From: Merluccius polli
Lineage: Eukaryota; Chordata; Actinopteri; Gadiformes; Merlucciidae
Assembly: GCA_030340625.1 (NCBI GenBank)
Contig: JAOPHQ010000579.1
Span: forward strand, 178,501 to 242,500
Direction: 5' to 3'
DNA length: 64,000 nucleotides
Part shown: positions 10,854-22,427 of the stretch, in pieces
How positions within the stretch are numbered: the first letter of the stretch is position 1
How the letters are laid out: every line of letters starts with the position of its first letter
Notes under the pieces: generated by a model
What the model saw: the letters and a program-made list of their open reading frames with translations, nothing else
What the model was told of the DNA's origin: nothing
Database searches by the model: none
Position numbers and translations under genes: made by a program

Positions 10854-11378
10854 TTATTTTGCGTTGGTAGGCTTATAAAATATGTCTGTGTGTCCAGATG
10901 ATGGGGACTGCATGGAGGGAGATCTGGGGGGGATGAATGGCTTCCACCGGTCAAGGCGTTCTGTGACCACAATGGTATAATCCACCGGCTCAGCCTGAGA
11001 CGAAAGAGGCGTCCTGTTCTGCCTCTCAGATTCCACTATGGACTGGAGGAGGAGGACGCATGGCTCCAATTGGTCAAGGTTGTCCATGATGTGTGGGAAG
11101 CGTTTGAGCACTGTCACTGTCTGTCCCGTGCGATGAGGCGACCGAAGTGGACAGTTCAACAATATCCTCGAAGGACGATTCTCCTGCATGAAATTTGTTG
11201 AGGCGAAATCCACACTGACCACTGGCTGACCACATGCCGGATTGCATTTTTTAAGGAGTGAACAAGGCAGCCGGTAGTGTTTACTGCAAGAGGCACGAAT
11301 GATCAGGCCTCCAAGTTCCTCCTCCTCAGCGTCCAGAAGAGGCTGGGACAGTCTTCCTGTGAGAGCAGTGGTTCCCAT
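10854..11378 (-). CDS. Unrecognised 174-residue reading frame
   Basis: An open frame from ATG at 11378 to the stop at 10854 has mixed, protein-like composition. It begins MGTTALTGRLSQPLLDAEEE and contains a Cys-bearing stretch (SCSKHYRLPCSLLKKCNPAC) and a C-terminal Pro/Ser segment (FIPPRSPSMQSPSSGHT). An in-frame stop lies four codons upstream. I do not recognise a family. It may be the last exon of an unrecognised minus-strand gene (see the exon-like units at 12.98-13.25 kb), a transposon remnant, or chance. Confidence 0.3.
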   Translation of the reverse strand: MGTTALTGRLSQPLLDAEEEELGGLIIRASCSKHYRLPCSLLKKCNPACGQPVVSVDFASTNFMQENRPSRILLNCPLRSPHRTGQTVTVLKRFPHIMDNLDQLEPCVLLLQSIVESERQNRTPLSSQAEPVDYTIVVTERLDRWKPFIPPRSPSMQSPSSGHTDIFYKPTNAK

Positions 11379-11940
11379 ATGGTCAGGTCATCCCAGAGAT
11401 GGTGAGGGGGGGACTCAGCCAGAAAGCCATGGTATTACCTCCTTACCCCAGATGTGAAGAGGGGCCCGGCAAAGCAGAATAATCAGCCGAATGTTTTCGG
11501 CGTTGGCAGCACGGATGTGAAATGGATGCATGAGCAATCATGGCACCCAGGATAAACCAGCTATCAACACACACACTCAGGAGAGAGAGCCACTGTCATG
11601 GCAGCACGTTACATCTGCTCGGCAAATACCAAAATCTTCAATAAACGCATTCTTCAACAAACTTCGACCTGTGTCCTGTGTCGGAGGGCCCCAGAAAAGC
11701 CACTAAGGTGGGGTGTGGTAGGAGCTACAGCTACACGGTGTATGGAAACAAATGGGATGTACTGCGTGTGCGTAATAGTGATGATGCCGTTGAGGGCTGC
11801 AGCCATAAACAGCTTAGTGAGGGCTGGGAAACGGCAACTATATCTGAAAAGTGCCGGTAGCCAGAAATCTGAGGGTGGAGAAGACTTGGACACCGCCAAC
11901 AAGTTGGTGTGTAGTCTGGAAACACGCTCCTTTCTTCTTA
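11379..11940. other. Gene-free stretch
   Basis: I see no gene or element with readable ends. A few overlapping short frames have no recognisable motif. Confidence 0.3.
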
Positions 11941-11948
11941 TGCAGCAC

Positions 11949-12703
11949 TAGGGGTGTAACGGTATGAACATTTTACCTCACGGTTATTGTGATCAAAATG
12001 ATCCCGGTTTTCGGTATTATCGCGGTATTTTTAAAAGTGTGTTCGATATGTTCAGAAAGCACCGATAGGCCTCTTATAATCAGGGGTGCACATAACTGGT
12101 ACGCAAGTACGCATGCGTGCCCATAATCAGCGATGCGTAACGTCACTTGTGCCACTACAGCGCTTTTGCGTAACTCACCATCAGGTCATCAACATAAAAC
12201 TACACGTGTATCTTGTACTACTTCTGCGTTTCCCCACCTGCAAAAAAAAAAAGGCAAACGGAGCGCTGTGTCAGCCTGTGTGCTCTGTGCACCGCGCGCA
12301 CACTGGAGAACTGCGCAAAATCAGCTGATCGCAACGTCCGTTACTGTGAGACATCCGTGCTCATCCGTACTGTGAGACATCCGTTACTCGCTCCGTGGCA
12401 GTGACGGACTGGACCCCCCCCCCGTCAACAACTCCACCCGCGGTGGAATCGCCTTTATCATTATCGAAACGACGCTACGTGTACACAGTGCGCCTGCGCG
12501 GCAGAGACTCAGAGCGCTTCATCCGCGGAGACTCGGATGAAGCACTGGGAAGGATTTAAGCACACGGTTTTCACACCTCGGTGGATAACCGCGGGCGCGG
12601 TTATCCACCGCGATAATAATTTTATTTGAAATGAAAACGGTAATTGTTATTGACAAAAATGTTATCGCGGTTTACCGTTACACCGGTAACCGTTACATCC
12701 CTA
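11949..12703. mobile_element. hAT-like element, TSD TGCAGCAC
   Basis: Direct repeats TGCAGCAC at 11941-11948 and 12704-12711 enclose an element starting TAGGGGTGTAACGGTA. Its other end is TAGGGATGTAACGGTTACCG on the minus strand. Subterminal cggttatcgcggt-type motifs are repeated in opposite orientation. The length is 755 bp. No transposase is present, so it is non-autonomous. Confidence 0.85.
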
Positions 12704-12949
12704 TGCAGCACACACATGTCTTCTAACTGCTAGATCTGAGTTCAATGACTTAAATTAGTTAATCAGATCAATTGCGCAATGCATTTAAAAACTAGAAAAT
12801 TCCCTCTGGGGAAATTTTGAAAGGGCCACGGGGGCTACTGCCGGAGTGTGTACATTGTGATGAGATTCTTCAGAGATTTCAAACCATTAATACTAGTAAC
12901 ATTATGATATTATATAAAAGGAGCACACCTACAACAAACGTTCCTTTAG

Positions 12950-13345
12950 TCAAGTAATCAAGATAACTTATGGGTAAATGTCTCTTACTGTTCTTCTGCT
13001 GTCTTGATATTTTGTCATCGTCTTCCAAGATCTGTTGTCATCCTCCCTAAAATATTTAACACATTGTTCAGTAACGTTATCAAAGTGTTTAAGCATTTAT
13101 TCACAGAGATACAAGGACACAACCTACATTAACCATTGTCATGCAATCAATGACAATGCAGGGGTAAATGTCTCTTACTTGTCTGTTGGGTTGCTGTCTT
13201 TAGCTGTGGTCCTCTGGAGGTCTTCTTCCTGGATCTGTGGCCATCCTCCCTAAAATATTTAAGATATTGGTCAATAACAGTACGCATTTATTCACACAGA
13301 TGCAGACACACACCTACTTTGACCATTGACAGGAAATCAACGACA
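12950..13345 (-). repeat. Two tandem units, each holding an exon-like segment
   Basis: Two diverged units of about 190 bp share ggtaaatgtctcttact, cctccctaaaatattta and ttcacacagatgcagacac-type stretches. On the minus strand each has an acceptor-like taaatattttag followed by an open segment ending at gtaagag. The 13.25-13.18 kb unit reads GGWPQIQEEDLQRTTAKDSN. The 13.05-12.98 kb unit is similar but has TGA at the Trp codon. They may be duplicated exons of an unrecognised gene. Confidence 0.4.
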
Positions 13346-13734
13346 ACCGCCAACACTGATCACTGCATGAGCAGCTTCAAAGTATAAATACGAACGCAGC
13401 TCAAGCCGAAAAAAAACATAGATTGGGAGTCGTCGCAAAGCAAATACGGCGACATATTAGAGCATTATCCATCGCCGGAGCAAGCCATGGCAATGGGAAA
13501 GGAGTACCCACACAAGAAGGATTAAATGACAAAAGATATATACGACTAATAAGACCCAATCAATTTGATAAATACAGCGTGTCCTCCCGTGTTTCAGCCA
13601 TGTCGGCTATTGGAAAAAAAACGTGTGTGTGTGTACGGCGGGTTTTAACACACCATTGTGGACCTGTAGCATATTTGCTGACTGGTGTAAGAGTGTATAA
13701 ACAAATTATCCATTTGAGATTCAAAACGGCGAAT

Positions 13735-13815
13735 TTTACCGGAAGCAGTTCTTGTGCTACCGCCGCCATCTCTTTCCCGTGTACCGCCGCCATCTTAAAT
13801 GGAGTCGGGTCGTGT
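13735..13815 (-). promoter_or_regulatory. Possible start-site region with two ATGGCGGC motifs
   Basis: On the minus strand atggcggcggta occurs twice, 24 bases apart, in a CpG-containing setting. The first is preceded by ccatttaag. This resembles a YY1-type downstream promoter element overlapping a start codon. The frame MAAVHGKEMAAVAQELLP ends at a potential donor ccg|gtaaaat. No transcript evidence is available. Confidence 0.3.
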
Positions 13816-13939
13816 ATGTGTTTCTGATGATTATAACCAAAACACGACAGAGTAACAAAGTCAAACTTAATCTCACTATTGTGTACAACTGGTGTGTTGT
13901 AAAGACAAAGCATATTTCTTACCTCTGATACGATCAACG

Positions 13940-15032
13940 GTAGCCTGGTCACCAGCCTCTCGTACTACATTTCATTTGTACAGAGAGTCTGGCCACTCAC
14001 CATTGACAATTGTTAACTAACTGAAGGCGGGTGCTCTGTTGAAGTTTAAAACTATTGGATCTGCCCAGTGCCACTCCGAATCTGCCATAACCAATCGCTA
14101 ACGTTTGGTCGTGACGTATTTCATGCGCCAGAAACCACGTTGCGCGCAGTATACAAACGGCAGATGCAGTGAGCATTAGCATTAGCCTGGTTCCGCCCGC
14201 CTCCGCCTCTACGTCACTGTTCTCAGGCCGCGCCTCCTGTTCGCTGATTGGACAGGTAAAACTTTACCGGGAGAAAACCCGCGAATATGCCGAAAACCCA
14301 GACAGAGGCCGCATTCCGAAGTGGAGGAAGAATGCTTAACGGACCCCCTTTCAAGTACGCCGCGTCATAGAACGGCGCCAAGCACTGTTCCAAAGTTGAG
14401 AGCACTCGGAAATTCGCGCCCTTTTCGCAGCCTTTGTTTTTGAGAATTCTGGACAATTTTGAAGCATGCATCGATGGATCCTCGTCGAGCTAAAATACCC
14501 ACAATCCTCCGCGTAGCGGGCGGGGGTATTTAAAAACGGCGGAAGAAAGGCAATACACGTTCAAATGTAAGTGAAGTTATTTTAAAATGTTCCAAATTAT
14601 TTTGTGCTGTATTCATTTCACCATGACATGCAAAAAAAAAGCGTTGAGCGAAAAGACCCGTTATTTTTTGAACGTGTTTGCAACGCATGCTATAGCCTAT
14701 TTGCATGGAGTAATGTGTTAATAATAGTAGTGCTATGTAGCCTACCTGGTGTTTAAACAACTGTTAAACTATTAAAACATTTACCGTATTGGTTCGCGGT
14801 ATTAAAAAGCGGAAGCGCCTCTGCACTAGGAAGTCGTTCCAAACTCACTAGGAAGTCGTTCCAAACTCCGAACGCTCTCAACCACTAGGCAGCACTCTAG
14901 TCTCATCTCTATAGAACGCGACTCGTAAGGAAGAGTTCTAGCGAGACTGCAGCCTCCACTTCGGAACACAGCCAGAGTACTGAAGGGAAATGAAAATTGA
15001 GCGGAAGTACGTCGGAGGGCGGAGCCAGGCTA
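13940..15032. mobile_element. TAGCCTGG-ended DNA transposon, TSD GATCAACG
   Basis: GATCAACGG occurs directly before TAGCCTGGTCACCAG (13941) and directly after the inverted end ..GGAGCCAGGCTA (15032). A second left-type end, TTAGCCTGGTTCCGCCC, lies inside at about 14182 and pairs better with the right end. Either the element has double ends or two related copies are nested. The 8-9-bp TSD suggests a hAT-like element. No transposase was recognised. Confidence 0.65.
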
Positions 15033-16060
15033 GATCAACGGGGGGAAGAGAGCAGATCCGCTGAGTTTTTTTTTTACATAACCCACCTGGCCAAACAGCA
15101 AAATCACGCGAGTGACCAATAGGAGTCCTCTTGTATCAACTGTCAATAGATGACGTCATTAACCGTCATTAGATGACGCGCACACGCGCGCGATAACAGC
15201 CCCCCCCCAGGCTGAAAACGTTGAGAAAAAGAGCGATTTTCTGCCTCTGCATTGGTCTCACATTTTGGCTTATTCTGACAAAACGGTAGCACGTATCAGA
15301 AACAAAAGCAGACCATCATCACTGTAAGGACTTCCTGAACGATTTGGTGTTTCTACAGTAAATATTTTAGAGATACTTGCAAGTTTAAAACGGGTCCGTT
15401 CTGCTTCTCTCAGAAAATGTTTGTATTGGAGTCAATGAGGAGCAGAGACAGACTGGCCGCACTAATTCGCTGCTAATTCAAATTCTGTAAGTCTCTCTGA
15501 TTTTTTATGTATGTCTACACATTTGGAAAAAATGATGTGTGTAGAGTGTAAATTGTGGCCAGGAGCAGCGTGGAAAGAGAAAAGATCTGGATTTATTTTG
15601 GGCTCTCTCCCACTCTGACCGATGATTTCATGCACTCTGACACGAACATTCCTCGCAATACACACCCATTATAATCTCATAATTTCTCCAAAAATGATCA
15701 TGGTCATTGATCAGTGATTGATTAAAAACGATATGACCTATCAAAACGTGGAACAATACACCAAATACACAAGACTTGTGTCTACTGTTTAAAGTTTAAA
15801 TGGAGTCTCTAGGTGAAAGTATGCCGGAGCAGCAGACAGCAGTAGGCAGTACGAAAGTCTTCGTTTTTTTACCTCCTCCCATTCATTCTCTATGGGACAT
15901 TTTGTTGCGAAAAATTATTTTAATTTTAAGAAACGCAATAGCACACCGATCCTGATGAAGACGCATGTTTTGATATATAATTTGCGAATCGAAATTGTGT
16001 CTGGAAGAGGAATAATGAGAAATCCACAGTATAACAGTAGTGCTTAGTGCCACAGTATAA
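15033..16060. other. Repeat-like stretch left of the duplication
   Basis: No gene is seen. Sequences such as ccattcattctctatgggac and a short direct repeat ccacagtataacagt (16024 and 16050) suggest old transposon material running up to the duplication boundary. Confidence 0.35.
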
Positions 16061-17198
16061 CAGTGGGGCTTCGCCCCGAGCACTGGCCTCTACAGCTTTA
16101 GCTGTAGGGGCCAGTGCTCGGTGCGCTTGCCCCGTGGCCCTAATAAGCACGGAGTTAGTTCCTGGGTAGACTTGTGTTCGTAACTGAATAGAGTTGGACT
16201 GGATGAGTCCTTTATAGTGTCGTGCACACACACACCTTAATTACCTTATCTAATTTCCTTATCTAAACGTTGTCTAACAATGCATTTTAAACAAATTATG
16301 TATAACCCAGAATAGTATAGGAGAGAGAGGGTGATCCACACACATTTGTGTAAAATGTTTTAATAGTTTATTGAAAACAATGGGAGTTTTGTCATTTCCA
16401 AGAGACATTAGTATGTCTTGAAGCATGTGAAATAATACATATTTGAAAGCACATAATTTGTGAAAAATAACACTAACAAGTTATTCGCCTTAATGATAAC
16501 AGTGCTTAAATTCAACGTGTTTTAAATTATTATAATATATTTTTTAATATATTTTATATCGTCTACATATTGCTATAACAAGCTTTGTTATTTCCATGTT
16601 TATTTCAAAATACTTTTTAATACTACAATAGTAAGCAGTATTTAGATTGAGCAGTGCATTTAAAGTGTCCCTGTACCCTGTAAAGTTATTATTTAGAAAC
16701 ACTTTGTCGACCCACAGACAAAGCATTACACGCAACAGGGCTCAAATCCGTTGAGTTTACATTACAATCGATAGAATCAAGCATGTCGTCAAAACCGCCA
16801 AGTTTCTCTTTCACTTGACAATGTGACAGTGACAATGAGGAAATGTCTCAGGTTGGACAGTGAAATTGCACTTCATGAAATGATTGAAATGAAAGTGAGT
16901 CCACCCTCAGCCCTGTCTGACATACACAGAGTAAATAAACTAGCATAGTCAATGGCTTCTTCATATCTCTACAACAAATCATATATATATATATATTTAT
17001 ATATATTCATATTGTATTTATATACATTTTATACATTTTTTTATATTCTTTATTTATGAACAAGTGAAAGGAAACCCATGAGGTACATACAGTATCATAT
17101 TACAAAGGTTCTGTTACATTATGGCTTTGCGAATGTACTTGACGTCGATATTATCAGCAGATATAGCAAGTGTACTCAGCTTAAGTATTACCTTAAAC

Positions 17199-17919
17199 CA
17201 GTGTTTCCCAAAGCCTGGGTCGGGACCCACAGGTGGGTCGCACAGGATTTTAATTGGGTCGCCAAATACCTCTGCAAAATCTTAAGATTATTTTCATCTG
17301 CAGTACATACTTTGTCCACATGGGGGTGTTGCCGTTTCTACCCATTGGCATTAAGCTGCTGCTGCCCTCTCACGTTCAGCCTAAATCTCGCTGGGTCACA
17401 TCCACATACCAAACGATTTTCAAAAATTGTTGTCAATAAAAAAAAATTAGCCTGTTTTTGATATTAAATGTGCTCGGATAATTATTATATGATGAATCTA
17501 ATATAAAAGGCTGCTATAGAATAAATTATGGTTGTTGTACTAATGATATGAAAAAAGGAGAGCCTGTTAAACTAAATGCATTTGTTTGATGTAATTTATA
17601 AAGTTATATTTGAAATGTGTAGGCCAATATTGGTTTACTCATTAAAAGATGAACTCACTTAAATGAATTAATCAATAATAAGTGCAAAACATGAAGTTAT
17701 TAAAGAAATGTCTCTTTGAAATGTGTGGTTCATCCATTCAATAGGTCTATAATACAATAGTCCTAGCATAAAGTGATGGGGAAATGGTAGTGATAAGGTT
17801 CAGGAACGTACATTTATGTGCAATTATGCTCTTCTCGCGATGCCTTAACGTGAATTGGGTCGCGGTGGTTTGTTATTTTCAAAAAGTGGGTCCCCAGAAG
17901 AAAAGTTTGGGAAACACTG
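17199..17919. mobile_element. hAT-like element, TSD CCTTAAAC, empty site preserved
   Basis: A 721-bp element starts CAGTGTTTCCCAAAGC and ends in the inverted GGGAAACACTG, flanked by CCTTAAAC at 17191-17198 and 17920-17927. The duplicate segment near 23550 reads taccttaaaccatcgcc with one copy of the target, a true empty site. No transposase was seen. Confidence 0.95.
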
Positions 17920-18110
17920 CCTTAAACCATCGCCCTCGTCCGCTGGGAGTGGCCGCGAGTGTAAAAACATGGATTGCTTTTCGTTACGCTTTAAACTTCT
18001 CGTTTCTACATTTTTCTTAAAAAACAAAACAAAACAAAAAACGCAAGTCATGTTTCAGCGTATGCCGAAAATGCAAAAAAAAAAAAAAACCCTGTCGGAA
18101 AGGGAGAGTA

Positions 18111-19100
18111 TTAGCCTAGAACTCTAGACACCCCCTAGCGGCAGCAAATTTATTTGGCAGCTAGTGTAGTCTAGCAAAGCTCCGTCCGCTTTTTGGTGCT
18201 GGAAACACCAAGTGTGTCTTGTATGTCTGACCAATCACAGCGTGAGGGGCGGAGTCGAAAGCCGGGCTACCTAATGACGACAGAAATGCGACGGTTCTGT
18301 GTTAGAGGTAAACAATGGCTGCTGCTGCTGGCGAACGGCTGTCTTTCCACTCGGCTTTGGCCGCGACTCTTCAAGACTTGAAGTTAACATTTTATTTGAG
18401 AAAAGAACAAAGAACGGCACTGAAGTCTTTCCTCGAAAATAAATATTTATTCTGAGTTTTGATTAATTACGTAGTCAGAGCCGTCGCTCTGACTACGTCA
18501 CCTTCTTCGTTGCTCTGATTGGTTGTAGCGCTATCCTATTGCGTGCAGAGTAGTGGTGGATTTCCTCGTTCGTTTGCGCGAACTAGTTCGCGTCGTTCAG
18601 TTCGCCATGAAGAGTCGTTCGTTCGTTCGTTCGTTCGTTCGTGTTTCCGGTAGCGCTGAATCATTCACTGACTCGTTCAGTCGTTCAGTCGTTCACTTAG
18701 CTCCTCCCTCGTTCGCGAATCACGAACGACTCGGCTCAGGGCTGTCATTCGCGAACGGCGACTGCCAGCCGAGTCGGTCAGACTCGGCTCCTCCTCGTTC
18801 ACACAACATTCAAACGAATCACGAATGCAGCTGAGTCGGTCTCGGACTCCCTCTTTCTTCTCATTTACTAACTAATCATGAAATCACGATTCACAATCGT
18901 GCAATGGTGCTTGATGGCGTTAATAAATGTGTTAATAGCAAATACAACATTGTGTCTGGTTGAATATGTTAACATATGTATTTCATTTGAGTTCAACAGA
19001 TTTATTTAATGTATGCATAATGACATGTCAGGATCAAAATGCCCCGTTCCCCCAATTCAACGTAACGTTAGACAAACCAAACGCAGCGCGATGTGTGTGT

Positions 19101-19145
<45 letters not shown>

Positions 19146-19909
19146 CGTAGTAGATTATTGGATGTTTAATATATCAGCAAGATAATAGACTTGGTAAAGT
19201 TAGACACACCAAACGCAGCGCGATGTGTGTGTGTGTGGGGGGGGCGTAGTAGATTATTGGATGTATATCAGCAAGATAATAGACTTGATTTAGCAATGAT
19301 GAGTTTTAAAGTTAATGATGTACAGTTGTGTTTATTCTGGGCATATTTTATATTGCGGGTCCCGGCCGGGTTGCGTGCGTGAGAAGGAAGCATGAAAAAC
19401 GAGACAGATTGACGAGACATTCAAATATTTTATTAATCTGGCATGACACAGAAAATACAAAGACAGCATGTATTTACCATTTCACTGATATGTAAATGTA
19501 AAAGGCAATATTCAAATGTGAAAGTGGTATTGTTAATGTGTCAACCATTCGAAAGCGTCCTAGACTGTCACAGACAGACAAACAACATACATTGGCTGGC
19601 TCTCGTGATGACGAGTCGTGAGTGACGTCTCAGTCCTCGAGTCAATCAGTCAGCGAACGACTCGCGAATCAGCGGCGCCGCGAATCAGCGCGTCAGAGAG
19701 ACTCAGCGAACGAGACGAACGACGCGAACGACGGTGGCGAGGTCAGTTCGTTCACTTTAAAGAGTCGTTCGTTCGAACTAGTTCGTTCGCGAACGACCCA
19801 TCACTAGTGCAGAGGGAACTTGAAAGACAACCGTTTATCCCGCCCACACTGCCAATGGAGCTGCGCCAGACCTTACATCTTTCTGATGTGGGTCTGGCTT
19901 GCCAGGCTA
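18111..19909. mobile_element. TTAGCCT-ended DNA transposon, TSD GGAGAGTA, with a nested element
   Basis: GGAGAGTA flanks it at 18103-18110 and 19910-19917. The inner copy of the duplication has the empty site gggagagtaccg near 23733. The ends are TTAGCCTAGAACTCTAGAC and the inverse of TAGCCTGGCAAGCCAGACC, related to the 13940-15032 element. A GTTCG-rich element is inserted at 18551-19806. Confidence 0.9.
18551..19806. mobile_element. GTTCG-rich nested DNA transposon, TSD GTGCAGAG
   Basis: GTGCAGAG at 18543-18550 and 19807-19814 flanks an element ending in TAGTGGTGG..TTCG and the inverted CGAACGACCCATCACTA. Both flanks of its interior are filled with ttcgttcg / cgaacgaac words in opposite orientation. 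The middle has an internal duplication of accaaacgcagcgcgatgtg (about 19075 and 19208) and a 31-base G run (19115-19145). The 8-bp TSD suggests a hAT-like origin. Confidence 0.85.
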
Positions 19910-19998
19910 GGAGAGTACCGCTTTAGGAGTGGACCAGAGGGGCTGAACTTGTCTCTCCGGTTTGGGGGGGATGGGGGGGGCTCAGAGTCCGTCGCCCT

Positions 19999-22427
19999 TC
20001 ACTTGCTGAGCAGCATTTTGAGGGAGCGGGTGAGGGCGTTGGCGATGGCCGTCATGGTGCTGGAGTGCCGCACGAGCGCCTTGACACTGTGCTCGCCGGG
20101 CTCGCCCACCGCCGCCGCCTCGGCCGCCCGCAGCAGGCAGATGTAGTTCATGACCACGGTTACATGCCGCTATTCCGACATCCCGCTACTTAGACATTGA
20201 CGTCTAGTGGTCGGAGTGGCGGCATTAATATTATTTTCGAAGCGTCCCACTACTGCGACAATTTTTTTCCCCCATTGTCTGAGTAGCGGCACTTTACTTT
20301 TTTTCAAACGTCCTGCCATTCCGACATGAGGCCATTAATATTTGTCATTATCATTGTACTTTAAATTAATTAATTAATGTGATTATACCCATATGTTCTG
20401 GACTTAGCATACACGCAGCTTATGCATGGGTGTGACAAATACATGGGAAAACAATTTCTAAAAAGAGCCAATCATCCAACTTCGAGGCTGCCCCTAGTTG
20501 GTAATATATAGGACTAGCCTATCCATATCAAATCCAAAAGCAACAATCTTCATAACAAAATCAGAGTATCCTTTTCAAAAAATATTATTTCGCCGTTCTT
20601 AAATTAGGCTTCCACAGCGCAAAAAAGGTAGGCCTACACCTTGAAACTTTGTTCAATCAACTTAAAGTCCGATTAAACTTCATTCAAAGGCAGTCCATAA
20701 TTCTAATTAAATTGATTTCTAACGAACAAGTCCAAATTTCAGGTCCTAGAGCTTTATTCGTGCTTCTTCTTATATATTTTTAAGTAGACTGCTGGCCTGC
20801 ACGCACAGAGTTTGTTTGATGCATGGAGTTTCAACCTTTTCCCCCTGAGAGCTGAATAAAAATGAGGAGAGCTCCCTGTCTTTTACATAATGTGTAGGCC
20901 TAACATTTATTCACATGGCCGGTTCAAAATCACCTAGTTTTTGACTGAAATGTGTGCCGATATCAATTATTGTGAAAAACATTGTTTGGAGTAGAGGTCT
21001 GCACTTGCGATGCAAATGGAAGCTCATTGCGGGTGCGGGCGGGATGATAGAGGTAGGCCTACATTTATTCTATATTAATAACTATTATTATTATTCTATT
21101 GCACTTTCTATGAAAAGTAGGCCTAATTGTCGTAATAGCGGAACCAAAAAAGATCGGATGCGGGCGGGATGATAGAGGTAGGCCTACATTTATTCTATAT
21201 TAATAACTATTAATATTATTCTATTGCACTTTCTATGAAAAGTAGGCCTAATTGTCATATTAATAACTATTATTATTATTCTATTGCACTTTCTATGAAA
21301 AGTAGGCCTAATTGTCGTAATAGCGGTACCAAATTGTAGTAGGCCTAATTGTCGTAATAGCGGTACCAAATTGTCGTAATAGCGGTACCAAAAAAGATCG
21401 GATAAGGGGCATGTCTAAATAGAGGCATGTCGTAATGACGGGATGTCGTAATGGAGGGTTGTCGTAATAACGGGCTGTCGTAATAAAGGGCGGACCCCCA
21501 TGACCACCTCGTCCACCTTGGCCACCACCTCCCGCTGCTGCTGGTGGGCGCCCGCCGCCGCCCCCCCCAGCCCCCTCACCAGACACATGCAGGCTTCGCA
21601 CAGACAGCACAGCACCTGGAAGCTGCAGGTGACCGCCAGCAGCATCTCCTCAGCGCTGCCGTGGGCCTGCGCCGCGCGCCGGCACGCCCTGCCCAGCTCC
21701 TTGGACTCGACGGCGAGCAGCTGCTTGTACTGGGACAGGTCCTGGACGGGGGGCGGCGGCGCCGAGGGGGGGGCCGCCGCGGTCCCCCCGTCCCACGCCG
21801 GAGCGCACCAGCGCAATGAGCTCGCTGGCGTCGCGGCGCACGTCCGCGAAGCCGCCGGGCGACACGTACATGCGGTCCTTGAGCGCGTTGATGCGCGCCA
21901 GGCGGTCGCCGAAGCTCATGTTGTCCAGGACCTCGCCATAAAGCTGCTCCCCGGCGGCGGCATCGAGGCCGGACCCGCAGTACGTCGCGTTCGCCGCCGC
22001 CACCGCCTCCCGCCGCATCGTAATCGCCGGTGCCGCGGCTTTGCCTCTGCCCCTCCCATTCGACCTCGTCTTCCTCGCCCTCGCTCTTCCTCTTGAAGAA
22101 GCAGTAGCTAAAGGGTCCGTTGCATCTCCAGGGGCTGGCGTCCAGCTTCTGGGAGCCCTTTGCGTGTTTGCCGTCTTTCTGCAGGGGAAACGCCACGGAC
22201 GCCCGTCTGCCACCGCCGCCGCCCCCCCTGCTGCCCATGGACCAGCAGGTGGTCTGGGAGCACACGGACCCCTGGGAGTAACTTTTGGAGAGCCGCTTCC
22301 TCACGGGCCTCCGATGGGGGGCTTTGGCCTCCGCCAGGGGCTGCTGACTGTGGCTCCGGACGGGCTTCTCGAACAGGGCCTCCGCACTGCCGGAGCCGGC
22401 TGTCGTGTTGCTGGAGCTGCGCCGTAG
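19999..22427 (-). pseudogene. Duplicated 3' fragment of the FRMPD last exon
   Basis: This copy of the C-terminal ~360 codons of the neighbouring gene retains its stop at 19999. It carries a 1341-bp transposon inside the conserved C-terminal block, an 11-bp deletion near 22002 relative to the intact copy (which has cgccgcctccg extra), and one additional G in the run near 21763. Both small changes shift the frame. It lies downstream of the intact gene's own 3' UTR and has no upstream exons, so it is not expected to be translated. Confidence 0.93.
20158..21498. mobile_element. Unclassified DNA transposon with 9-bp TSD and GTCGTAATAGCGG arrays
   Basis: CATGACCAC at 20149-20157 and 21499-21507 flanks a 1341-bp insertion; the intact FRMPD exon copy has a single CATGACCAC at the equivalent place. 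Both ends are built from degenerate ~17-bp words of the type ccgctattccgacatcc on the left and gtcgtaatagcgg / gtcgtaatgacggg on the right, in inverted relation. Inside, a ~110-bp unit with gatagaggtaggcctacatt and aataactattattattattc is repeated about three times (21020-21330). No coding region was found. A 9-bp TSD would suit a Mutator-like element, but the class is not certain. Confidence 0.8.

Larger units (their letters stand above)
16061..22427. repeat. Tandem duplication, outer (decayed) copy
   Basis: This copy matches 22429-24913 over its whole length, from cagtggggcttcgcccc to ctgcgccgtag. It carries three insertions that the other copy lacks: 17199-17919, 18111-19909 and 20158-21498. 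After subtracting them and one copy of each TSD, about 2.48 kb remains, the same as the inner copy. It contains a duplicate 3' UTR (including tttatt at 16367, the complement of AATAAA) and part of the last coding exon of the FRMPD gene. Confidence 0.95.

Noticed and set aside
12086..12404. Overlapping plus-strand frames of 60-80 residues
   Set aside because: They lie inside the hAT-like element 11949-12703 and show no transposase or other motif.
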